Shown here piece by piece: positions 1-5,535 of a stretch of 5,535 nucleotides of DNA (position 1 is the stretch's first letter; each line of letters opens with the position of its first letter). The position numbers and the translations under genes are program-made. The notes beneath the pieces were generated by a model. The model saw only the letters and a program-made list of their open reading frames with translations. It was not told the origin of the DNA and did no database searches. The DNA is taken from NCBI GenBank assembly GCA_045402695.1, contig JAWPNA010000039.1:1-5535 (forward strand), in the 5' to 3' direction. The DNA is from JAWPNA01 sp045402695 (GTDB lineage Bacteria; Acidobacteriota; Polarisedimenticolia; JACPZX01; DASXTC01).

Positions 1-1239
1 GAGGCCATCGATCACGCCCGCGCGGCAGGTGTGCCGATCATCGTGGCGATCAATAAGATCGATAAGCCCGACGGGAAGCCCGACGTCGTGAAAAAGCAGC
101 TTGCCGACCGCGGACTTCTTGTGGAGGACTGGGGAGGCGACACGGTCTGCGTGCACATCTCCGCCAAGCAGAAGACCGGCCTCGACGATCTTCTCGACAT
201 GATCCTGCTTGTTGCCGACCTGCAAGAGCTCAAGTCGGATCCATCCCTCCCCGCCTCCGGCACCGTGCTCGAAGCGCGACTCGATCGCAGCCGGGGCCCG
301 GTCGCCACTGTCCTGGTACAGAACGGCACTCTCCGTGTCGGGGACGCCTTCATAGCTGGCGCCATCTCGGGCAAGGTCCGCGCAATGCTCGACGACTCCG
401 GCGCCAAGGTGAGCGAGGCGCCACCGTCCACGCCCGTCGAGGTCCTTGGGCTGCAGGGCGTACCGAACGCGGGGGATATCTTCAAGGTGATCACCGAGGA
501 GTGGAAGGCGCGGCAGATCGGTGCTTTCCGGCAGCAGAAGCTGCGCGAGGACGCCCTCCAGAAGTCGTCCCGGCTCACGCTGGATCATCTCTTTCAGAAG
601 ATCCAGGAAGGTCTCGTGAAAGAGTTGAGCCTGATCGTGAAGGCCGATGTGCAAGGCTCGGTGGAGGCTCTCACCAAGATCCTGAGCGACCTTTCCTCGC
701 CCAAGGTGAAGGTTCGCGTCGTGCACGCGTCCACCGGAGCCATCTCCGAATCCGACATCCTCCTTTCGGCCTCCACCAACTCGATCGTCATCGGGTTCAA
801 CGTCCGCCCGGAAAGAAAGGCCGCCGATCTCGCCGAGAAGGAGCAGGTGGAGGTGCGCCTGCACACCGTGGTGTACGACGTAGCCAACGAGATCAAGGCG
901 GCCATGGTCGGCATGCTCGACCCCACCCTGCAGGAGGTCTTCCTCGGCCGAGCCGAAGTGCGCGACACGTTCAAGGTTCCGAAGTTCGGAATCGTGGCGG
1001 GGTGCATGGTGACCGAAGGTAAAATCGTGCGCAACTCCGACGTGCGCCTCCTGAGGGACAATGTTGTCATCTACACCGGCAGGGCTTCTTCGTTGCGACG
1101 TTTCAAGGAAGACGTCGGCGAAGTCAAGTCCGGCTACGAGTGCGGCATCGGCCTGGAGAAATTCTCCGACATCAAGCCCGCTGACATCATTGAGGCGTTC
1201 AAGGTCGAAAAAATCGTGAGCAAGGAACTCTACGCCTGA
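1..1239 (+). CDS. infB: Translation initiation factor IF-2, C-terminal part (5' end outside window)
   Basis: IF-2 is the GTPase that brings initiator fMet-tRNA to the 30S subunit and promotes 50S joining in the cytoplasm. The frame is open from base 1 with no start, so the N-terminal region and the G1-G3 motifs lie upstream of the window; 412 residues are visible. The sequence begins EAIDHARAAGVPIIVAINKID, in which NKID (residues 18-21) is the G4 motif. SAK at 54-56 is G5. A beta-barrel domain II follows (about 80-170), then the linker and domain III with the very typical VKELSLIVKADVQGSVEAL segment (about 205-225), then the fMet-tRNA-binding C-terminal domain, ending in DIKPADIIEAF and the stop at 1237-1239. 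No disruption is visible. It is the first gene of the infB-DUF503-rbfA-truB run. The identification is firm. Confidence 0.97.
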   Translation, partial: EAIDHARAAGVPIIVAINKIDKPDGKPDVVKKQLADRGLLVEDWGGDTVCVHISAKQKTGLDDLLDMILLVADLQELKSDPSLPASGTVLEARLDRSRGPVATVLVQNGTLRVGDAFIAGAISGKVRAMLDDSGAKVSEAPPSTPVEVLGLQGVPNAGDIFKVITEEWKARQIGAFRQQKLREDALQKSSRLTLDHLFQKIQEGLVKELSLIVKADVQGSVEALTKILSDLSSPKVKVRVVHASTGAISESDILLSASTNSIVIGFNVRPERKAADLAEKEQVEVRLHTVVYDVANEIKAAMVGMLDPTLQEVFLGRAEVRDTFKVPKFGIVAGCMVTEGKIVRNSDVRLLRDNVVIYTGRASSLRRFKEDVGEVKSGYECGIGLEKFSDIKPADIIEAFKVEKIVSKELYA

Positions 1240-1273
1240 CGGCGGGCCGGCAGCTTTTCCTCACGATCCATCT

Positions 1274-1555
1274 ATGGTCGTCGGCATCTGCACACTCATC
1301 ATCCATCTCCCATTCTCCCGCTCCCTGAAGGACAAGAGACGGACCATCAAGAGCCTGAAAGACCGGCTTCGGGCGCGGCACAACATTTCTCTCGCCGAGG
1401 TCGGCGATCAGGATCTCTGGCAGCGGGCGGTGCTCGGAATCGCCGCGGTGGCGGATGGGCGGCCACCTCTCGAGGGGCTGTTCGCGGTGATCCTGGCGGA
1501 GGTCGAGAGTCAGATCCCCGGGGATGTCGTCGGCCGGGAGATCGACTACGTCTGA
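1274..1555 (+). CDS. DUF503 family protein (YlxP-like)
   Basis: This small 93-residue protein of the DUF503 family is full length for the family. Characteristic stretches are SLKDKR at 17-22, RHNISLAEV at 35-43 and QDLWQRA at 46-52. There is no signal peptide or membrane segment, so it should be cytoplasmic. The molecular function is not established. Its fixed position between infB and rbfA in many genomes suggests a role near ribosome assembly or translation initiation, which is an inference from context. The ATG at 1274 starts the conserved VVGICTL strand and gives the expected length, but the bases before it (about 1255-1273) hold no convincing Shine-Dalgarno, so the gene may be translated by read-on from infB, 34 bases upstream. 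It ends 16 bases before rbfA. Confidence 0.9.
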   Translation: MVVGICTLIIHLPFSRSLKDKRRTIKSLKDRLRARHNISLAEVGDQDLWQRAVLGIAAVADGRPPLEGLFAVILAEVESQIPGDVVGREIDYV

Positions 1556-1558
1556 CTT

Positions 1559-1564
1559 GGAGGG
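1559..1564 (+). promoter_or_regulatory. Ribosome binding site for rbfA
   Basis: GGAGGG lies 7 bases before the ATG at 1572. It decides between this start and the longer in-frame possibility at 1524, which would overlap the end of the DUF503 gene and has no such site. Confidence 0.75.
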
Positions 1565-1571
1565 CCAGCCG

Positions 1572-1958
1572 ATGACCGGGTCGCGCATGGACAGGGTCTC
1601 CGATGCAGTGTTGCACGAGGTGGCGCGACTGCTCCAGCAGGAGGTGCACGATTCGCGCCTCGGCTTTGCCACCGTCACGGGAGTCAAGATGGCCAGCGAC
1701 CTGCGGCACGCGCGCATCTACGTATCCCTCTTGGCGGAAGGCGAGGCACGTCAACAGGCCATGGAGGCACTGCACGGCGCGCGGGGGTTCATCCGCAAGC
1801 GCCTCGGGCAAGGCCTCAGGCTCCGGTACACGCCGGAGATCGAATTCGTCCTCGACACGTCGAGCGAGCAGGGCGCACACATCGAGCGCCTGATTCACGA
1901 GGGCCTGTCTGGCCAGGAGGGAGGCGACGACGGCACGGGCTCGAAGGAGAAGCGATGA
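1572..1958 (+). CDS. rbfA: Ribosome-binding factor A
   Basis: RbfA binds the immature 30S subunit and assists late 16S rRNA processing; it has a single type II KH-like domain. From the ATG at 1572 the protein is 128 residues, normal for the family. Visible family features are the N-terminal helix DRVSDAVLHEVARLL (7-21), the VTGVKMASDLRHARIYVS stretch (35-52) that forms the core strand and turn, GFIRKRLGQGLRLRYTPEIEF (72-92) and the following LDTSSEQGAHIERLI (94-108). The last 20 residues are a charged, Gly-rich tail without conservation. The start is chosen for its SD at 1559-1564. The stop TGA at 1956-1958 overlaps the truB ATG in an ATGA, which implies translational coupling within the operon. 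Confidence 0.94.
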   Translation: MTGSRMDRVSDAVLHEVARLLQQEVHDSRLGFATVTGVKMASDLRHARIYVSLLAEGEARQQAMEALHGARGFIRKRLGQGLRLRYTPEIEFVLDTSSEQGAHIERLIHEGLSGQEGGDDGTGSKEKR

Positions 1959-2872
1959 ACCCTCCGGAGGGGATACTGCTGGTGGACAAACCCGCTGGGC
2001 CCACATCCCATGACATCGTGGCCGATGTGCGGCGGTTCACGCGGGGGCGGAGGGTAGGCCATACGGGGACGCTCGACCCCGCCGCGACGGGACTCTTGAT
2101 TCTCTGCATCGGCCGCGCCACACGTCTGTCGCGGTTTCTGACGCAGAGCCGGAAAGTCTACAGGGGGGTCATCCACCTGGGAATAGCCACCGACACCTAC
2201 GATGCGATGGGCCGCATCCTCGTGCAGAGAAGCGTCTCTGGCCTCTCCGAGGCGACCGTGCGCGAAGCCGCGGCCCGGTTCATGGGAGCGTTCTTGCAGA
2301 CACCACCTCCCTATTCAGCACGCAAGCTCAAGGGACGCCCGATGTACCGGCTCGCGAGGCAGGGCAAGCCTGTGGCCCCGGACCCGACCCCGGTTGTTAT
2401 CTTCAGGCTCGACCTGCTCGAGTTTGTGCTGCCTCTCGTTCAGTTCGAGGCGGAGACGTCCGCGGGTACGTACATGAGGGCTCTCGCGCACGACCTGGGA
2501 ATCGCACTGGGCTGCGGGGCGCATCTCGAAGGCTTGCGAAGGCTGGCGAGCGGCCGGCACCGGGTCGAGGACGCGCATTCTATGAGCGAGATCCTCGAGC
2601 TCGCGGGCCGCGGAGAGTTCGAGAGCCTTCTGATCCCTTTGAGGTGCGTCGACCTCGGGCTCCCTACGGTCACGGCCACCGGACAAGGCGTTGATGCCAT
2701 GTTGAGGGGTAGGCCGCTCGGGTTCGCGGATCTGCAGGCTCCCCTCCCGGAAGGCGGCCCCGGCATCTTCCGGGTCCAGGACGAGGCCGGCAATCTTCTC
2801 GGGGTGGCGTGCGCTGACCAGGATCCGCTGCGCGGAGCCATCCTCCGGCCGGAGGTCGTGCTCGCCTCATGA
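1955..2872 (+). CDS. truB: tRNA pseudouridine(55) synthase TruB
   Basis: TruB isomerises U55 in the T-loop of tRNAs to pseudouridine. The 305-residue product carries all the expected motifs: GILLVDKPAGPTSHD (6-20), the catalytic GHTGTLDP with Asp41 (35-42), Tyr69 in the KVY motif, TDTYDAMG (79-86), YSARKLKG (119-126) and SAGTYMRALAHDLG (168-181) with the conserved Arg174. The C-terminal 75 or so residues match the PUA-like RNA-binding domain of the long TruB class (LPTV... GRPLGF... FRVQD... LLGVA). The start overlaps the rbfA stop and has AAGGAG at 1944-1949, 5 bases upstream. It appears intact. It is the last recognisable gene of the operon here; ribF, often next, is absent from the window. 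Confidence 0.96.
   Translation: MNPPEGILLVDKPAGPTSHDIVADVRRFTRGRRVGHTGTLDPAATGLLILCIGRATRLSRFLTQSRKVYRGVIHLGIATDTYDAMGRILVQRSVSGLSEATVREAAARFMGAFLQTPPPYSARKLKGRPMYRLARQGKPVAPDPTPVVIFRLDLLEFVLPLVQFEAETSAGTYMRALAHDLGIALGCGAHLEGLRRLASGRHRVEDAHSMSEILELAGRGEFESLLIPLRCVDLGLPTVTATGQGVDAMLRGRPLGFADLQAPLPEGGPGIFRVQDEAGNLLGVACADQDPLRGAILRPEVVLAS
2842..2855. repeat. 14-base perfect palindrome near the end of truB
   Basis: CCTCCGGCCGGAGG is its own reverse complement and lies about 15 bases before the truB stop. As RNA it could fold as a 5-bp stem with a GGCC loop, but no T-run follows, so it does not look like an intrinsic terminator. A shorter palindrome, CTCCGGAG, follows at 2880-2887. In GC-rich coding DNA this may be chance. 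Confidence 0.3.
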
Positions 2873-3016
2873 GATCGTGCTCCGGAGGCGAAGTCTCGAC
2901 AGAGGTCAGAAAACTTCAGAGCGTGGTGCATCCGTGCTCGGTTGGCGGGTTGATCTGATCCGGATGAACAATGGGTCAAGTCCACTGCTCTCATAGGGTC
3001 GCTAAAACTCTCTGAG

Positions 3017-3026
3017 AAGGAGGAGG
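3017..3026 (+). promoter_or_regulatory. Strong Shine-Dalgarno before the transposase remnant
   Basis: AAGGAGGAGG precedes the GTG at 3030, with AAGGAGG ending 6 bases before the start. It is the strongest ribosome-binding sequence in the window and supports GTG 3030 as the original transposase start. The 157 bases between truB and this start show no other gene, no clear promoter and no terminator. Confidence 0.6.
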
Positions 3027-3029
3027 AAC

Positions 3030-3380
3030 GTGGCCCGGACACAGGCTATCGGAGTTCGAGAGCAGATGACCAGCCTGATCCAGGAAAGTTTTCTTCGGGA
3101 ACTGGCGCACGACACGGACGTGACCCACCGACGGCGCAAGGTGGACATGGTGGCACTGTTCTGGACGGTGATGCTGGGTTTCTGCACCTCCCGGGAGCGG
3201 AGCCTGGCGGGCCTGCGCCGCCTGCACGAGAAGGACACCCGACGCGCACTGGCACGCCCGCGTGTGTGCAGACTGCAGGACGTGTTCCTCAAGGCACACA
3301 CCCGCACAAAGGATGGCAAGGTCCACCGCAACTACTCGCCGCTGGAGTGTCGGCTTTCACTCTCACGGCGGCCAGACTGA
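3030..3380 (+). pseudogene. Composite transposase remnant: IS4-like N-terminus joined to IS1634-like N-terminus
   Basis: A 116-residue ORF starts at GTG 3030 behind a strong SD. Residues 1 to about 74 resemble the N-terminal region of IS4-type transposases: a helix VREQMTSLIQESFLRELA, then RRRKVDMVALFWTVMLGF (34-51) and RERSLAGLRRLHEK (55-68). The family normally continues with a phrase like SAFYDRF and a DDE catalytic core over several hundred residues; none of that is here. From Val85 the text changes to FLKAHTRTKDGKVHRNYSPLE (86-106), which resembles the opening of IS1634-type transposases. After about residue 106 the similarity fades and the frame closes at TGA 3378-3380. No catalytic residue is present, so it cannot transpose. 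Family names rest on recognition of motifs, not a search; transposase origin is more certain than the exact families. Confidence 0.68.
3282..3380 (+). mobile_element. IS1634-like transposase N-terminal fragment
   Basis: In frame with the preceding IS4-like segment, GTG 3282 would be a natural start for an IS1634-type transposase, whose N-termini typically read like M(F/Y)L+...RKKDGK.HRY(W/Y)S.VE. Here the text is VFLKAHTRTKDGKVHRNYSPLE. The usual continuation, a Gly-rich turn followed by LYLGE, is not seen in any frame. A second insertion into, or a deletion joining, two elements would explain the layout. Confidence is modest because only about 22 residues support it. Confidence 0.42.
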
Positions 3381-3461
3381 TCGCACCATCGAGCGGCCAG
3401 CCCCCCCTGAAACGCTTCGACGTCGCACAGTCTCCTCCTCCTCCGTGGCCGGGTCTTTCCG

Positions 3462-5102
3462 TCAGGAGGGGCCCTGCGCAGGGACGAGACGGAAAAGTCT
3501 GGGCTCGCCGGCGACGTCCCGGATCCCGAACCACCGCCGGAGCTCTCCGGGCGGCCAGGTGAAGTAGATGGGGCGGCGGCCGGCGCTGGCCCGTATGTAA
3601 TCGACGCACGACGAAGGCAGACGATCCTTGGGATCTGGAACGCACATGTGGAACGAGAGGTCCGTTCGCTGCCGCTCAACGCGCGCGACGTAAATGCAGG
3701 GGTAGAGATAGGGCCAGTCGATGAAGACGATGGCGCCCTCCTCCAGCCGATCCACGATGGAGGCTGCTGTCCGGCGGGGTCGATCGGGATCCCGGACGGG
3801 ATAGGGGAACTCGGCGAAGGGAGTGCCGTCGAGGAATGTGATCCGTCCCGCCCGGATCGAGGAGAGTAGATCGTCCCTGGAGGGCGCCACGACGGCGACG
3901 AAGGCCAGCCCGACGACGGCGATCCCGGCAACCTTCCTCGCCCTCTCCGCCATGGGCGACGGGTCGCCCTTCTCTCTCCGCAACGAGAGGAGGCGACGTG
4001 TGATCTCCCCGGCTGCCTTCGCGAGGAGGCCCGCCCCCGCTGACGCCAGGAGGGCCAGGAAGAGATAGGTCGGTATGAAGAAGGCGTAGATCTCGTCAAT
4101 CCTGTAGGTGAGGACGAAGGCCAGCATCGTCAGGAGGCCGCCGAAGATAAGGACGGCCTCGCGCCTCCGGCGCCAGACGACGGTGCCGAAACCGATCGCC
4201 ATCAGGCCGATTGCCGCCGGCGAGAAGAGCTCGCAGGTGACATTCGTGTACATGGCTGCGGATTGGCGGATGCCCCCCTCGGGGATCACGAACATGAACT
4301 TACGGAAGTGGCGGGCCAAGATGATGAAGATGAGCCGATCCACACGGGAGTCGAAGGTTCCGGGGTCGAGGCCCCAGACGCTTGCCGAAAGGCGTCCCAC
4401 CACGTTGACGTAGCTCGCCGGCGGGTCGAGCCCGTCGAGGAGGACGTAGGCCCCGATGACAAGAGCCACTCCCGTCACCGCACCGGCGGTGGCCGCCACC
4501 CACTCCGCGCGGCGGCGCGCGCTCAGCGCCAGGTAGAGGACGACCCCCGGGGCTGCCAGGACGACCATGTCGTGGACGCCGGGACTGAGACCTCCCAGGA
4601 GGCCCGCGACGAAGAGCCATCCAGCGTGGCCGTGCCTTCGCCACAGGAGCAGACAGGTCAGGACGGAAGCGATCAGCACGGCCGCGGCCGTGTAGAGCTC
4701 CATCATCACCGCCTCCCACCAGTAGAGCTGGGAGACGGCCAGGCAGAGAGGTCCGACGAGCGCCGCCCACCTCTGGCTCGTCAGGTGGCGACCGGCGACG
4801 TAGAGAATCGCCGGGGCCAGAGCCCCGAAGAAGGCCGAAGCCAGGTTCACCCGCCAGGGCGGGTTCCCCAAAGGGAGTAGCGAGAAGAGGCGGGTTGCGA
4901 GCAGAAAGACAGGAGCGCCGGTCGGATGGGCCAGCCCTGGCGTTAGCGAGAGCACCTGGAGCTCGGCGCTGTCGCCGAGCAGCAGGGAAGGTGCGAGCGT
5001 CCGAAGGTACAGGGCCAAGCCGGCCGCGAAGCAGCCGCTGGCCGCTGCCAAATCAGTGCGGTCGAGGGCCGGGGGCGAACCGCAGCGCCCGGATGACTGC
5101 AA
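3462..5102 (-). CDS. DUF2723 / GT117 family membrane protein, probable GT-C glycosyltransferase
   Basis: This is a multi-pass inner-membrane protein of the DUF2723 family, which includes human TMEM260, an O-mannosyltransferase; the bacterial substrate is unknown. Counting from TTG 5102 (546 residues), a first membrane helix at about 19-42 is followed by LGDSAELQ (42-49). This matches the acidic first-loop motif usually written WDSGE, with Asp44 and Glu47. HPTG follows at 59-62 and RVNLAS at 84-89. About nine to ten more hydrophobic segments follow, the last at 391-408. The C-terminal domain contains EEGAIVFIDWPYLYPCIYVARVE, typical of the family. The frame stays open to TTG 5147, but codons 5147-5103 lie in the end of an IS3 remnant, and no ATG, GTG or good SD exists near the start. 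The true start is therefore unresolved and could have been lost. The gene converges with truB and the transposase scar. Confidence 0.83.
   Translation of the reverse strand: MQSSGRCGSPPALDRTDLAAASGCFAAGLALYLRTLAPSLLLGDSAELQVLSLTPGLAHPTGAPVFLLATRLFSLLPLGNPPWRVNLASAFFGALAPAILYVAGRHLTSQRWAALVGPLCLAVSQLYWWEAVMMELYTAAAVLIASVLTCLLLWRRHGHAGWLFVAGLLGGLSPGVHDMVVLAAPGVVLYLALSARRRAEWVAATAGAVTGVALVIGAYVLLDGLDPPASYVNVVGRLSASVWGLDPGTFDSRVDRLIFIILARHFRKFMFVIPEGGIRQSAAMYTNVTCELFSPAAIGLMAIGFGTVVWRRRREAVLIFGGLLTMLAFVLTYRIDEIYAFFIPTYLFLALLASAGAGLLAKAAGEITRRLLSLRREKGDPSPMAERARKVAGIAVVGLAFVAVVAPSRDDLLSSIRAGRITFLDGTPFAEFPYPVRDPDRPRRTAASIVDRLEEGAIVFIDWPYLYPCIYVARVERQRTDLSFHMCVPDPKDRLPSSCVDYIRASAGRRPIYFTWPPGELRRWFGIRDVAGEPRLFRLVPAQGPS
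3472..3483. repeat. 12-base palindrome at the end of the DUF2723 gene
   Basis: CCCTGCGCAGGG is a perfect palindrome just inside the 3' end of the gene. It is flanked by TTTCCGTC (3456-3463) and GACGGAAA (3487-3494), a perfect 8-base inverted repeat. Together these could form a hairpin around the stop codon on either strand. No T-run follows, so terminator function between the convergent genes is only a possibility. Confidence 0.3.
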
Positions 5103-5105
5103 GCC

Positions 5106-5129
5106 TGATTGCCCCCATCCATCGTACCA
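5106..5129 (-). repeat. Candidate terminal inverted repeat of the IS3 element
   Basis: Read on the minus strand, TGGTACGATGGATGGGGGCA followed by ATCA lies 5 bases after the end of the reconstructed transposase tail. Ends of the form TGGTAC, a short spacer, GGGGGCA and a terminal TCA are typical, as I recall, of IS3-family elements of this type. The partner repeat lies beyond the window, so the pairing cannot be verified here. Confidence 0.5.
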
Positions 5130-5133
5130 CTGC

Positions 5134-5535
5134 CTACGGTAGAGCAAGAGCCCATGCCGGCTGGTGCAGCGGAGCGGAATCAGGCGACATGAGCTTAATC
5201 GCCACCGGTGCCGGGGGCCGATACCCCCAGTGGGCTATGCGGTCGGAGCTCGTTGTGCTCACGATGCCAGCGCTCGCTCAAGATCTGAGCCTCACGCAGC
5301 GTACAGAAGATCTCCCCATCAAGAAACTCGTCCCGAGACCTGCCGTTAACGACTCCACCTACCCGTTCCCCCACGGGCTGCCGCGCTCCATGAAGAGGAT
5401 CCGCACGTCGAGTCTCTCGAGTCAATCACGAACCATGCTGAGCCGTGAACTCAGCGCGATCGTCCAAGCGAATGGACGCAGGCGTTCCGGGCTGCACGAA
5501 CAAGTCCGCCAGGCGCTCCAGAACCATCCATCGCC
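5134..5535 (-). pseudogene. IS3-family transposase OrfB (integrase core), degraded C-terminal part
   Basis: This is the second half of an rve-type DDE transposase read on the minus strand, assembled across frames. 5535-5440 reads WMVLERLADLFVQPGTPASIR, then LDDRAEFTA, holding the second catalytic Asp region (usual text IRSDNGPEF). A shift near 5440-5437 leads to VRD-stop-LERLDVRILF, with TGA at 5424-5422 in place of Trp. Next is ERGSPWGNG-stop-VES, with TAG at 5361-5359 where Tyr is normal; the Glu of VES fits the catalytic Glu. A one-base loss near 5348 restores the first frame: NGRSRDEFLDGEIFCTLREA, then ERWHREHNELRPHSPLG. An extra G in the run 5228-5224 shifts the true tail to YRPPAPVAIKLMSPDSAPLH and on to TAG at 5136-5134. 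Two stops and three frameshifts make it inactive. The intact family text is from memory, but the agreement across frames is strong. Confidence 0.85.

Larger units (their letters stand above)
5106..5535 (-). mobile_element. IS3-family insertion sequence remnant (3' part; rest outside window)
   Basis: The segment from the candidate terminal repeat to the window edge consists of the decayed orfB integrase core and its short 3' flank. The 5' part of orfB, orfA and the other terminal repeat would lie beyond 5535. The element points toward the DUF2723 gene and is on the same strand. Confidence 0.7.

Noticed and set aside
594..1070. 158-codon open frame on the - strand within infB
   Set aside because: It is antisense to well-conserved IF-2 codons. 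Long antisense frames are expected in GC-rich coding DNA.
2985..3010. Possible left terminal repeat of the IS4-like element (CATAGGGTCGCTAAAACTC)
   Set aside because: It is at the right distance before the transposase start, but no matching inverted copy is present downstream and I cannot confirm it from the sequence alone.
3381..3461. Further transposase sequence or a bidirectional terminator between the convergent genes
   Set aside because: No frame gives convincing continuation of either transposase. The only inverted repeat with decent arms (a C-rich stretch near 3402-3410 with 3462-3471) has a mismatch, a loop of about 50 bases and no T-run.
3332..4099. 255-codon - strand frame overlapping the DUF2723 3' half
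   Set aside because: It is rich in Ser, Pro and Arg and out of frame with the clear membrane-protein family signal, so it is a shadow frame.
4263..4880. 205-codon open frame on the + strand, opposite the membrane protein
   Set aside because: It is a shadow of the DUF2723 gene. The composition is a highly charged, low-information read of the opposite strand, with no RBS or recognisable domain.
4943..5155. ATG-started 70-codon frame at 5155 as an alternative N-terminus for the membrane protein
   Set aside because: It is in a different frame from the DUF2723 sequence, lacks family similarity and begins inside the IS3 transposase tail.
1..5535. CRISPR arrays, tRNA or rRNA genes, toxin-antitoxin or defence modules
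   Set aside because: No regularly spaced repeats, no tRNA-like cloverleaf and no rRNA sequence were recognised, and no small gene pairs beyond the operon genes described.

Overview
The window looks like a chromosomal segment of a GC-rich bacterium, probably uncultured. It starts in a conserved translation and ribosome-maturation operon and runs into a small accessory region marked by decayed insertion sequences. The order infB, DUF503 (ylxP-like), rbfA, truB is shared by many phyla, including Acidobacteriota, Bacillota and several GC-rich candidate phyla. It differs from the enterobacterial arrangement, which lacks DUF503. I cannot assign a phylum from the sequence alone.

Left part (1-2872, + strand): the 3' part of infB (initiation factor IF-2, cut by the window edge just before the G4 motif), a DUF503 protein, rbfA (30S maturation factor) and truB (tRNA Psi55 synthase). 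Spacing is tight. rbfA has a good Shine-Dalgarno (SD) sequence, and rbfA and truB share an ATGA stop/start overlap, so this is one operon. The familiar downstream partners (ribF, rpsO, pnp) are not in the window.

Middle (2873-3461): a short intergenic stretch, then a 116-codon ORF with a strong SD. Its first two thirds read like the N-terminus of an IS4-type transposase. Its last third reads like the N-terminus of a different transposase type (IS1634-like). It is best read as a composite insertion-sequence scar. After it come 81 bases with no recognisable gene.

Right part (3462-5535, - strand): a large multi-pass membrane protein of the DUF2723 / GT117 (TMEM260-like) family, a probable GT-C glycosyltransferase. 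Immediately upstream of it lies the 3' part of an IS3-family transposase (orfB, integrase core), destroyed by two stop codons and three frameshifts and running off the window edge. Joining the frames lets the transposase tail and a candidate IS terminal repeat be followed to about 5106. The extreme 5' end of the DUF2723 open frame (5103-5147) is therefore IS-derived.

I found no new multi-gene system. The most interesting points are the IS3 end abutting the start of the DUF2723 gene and the composite transposase ORF after truB.
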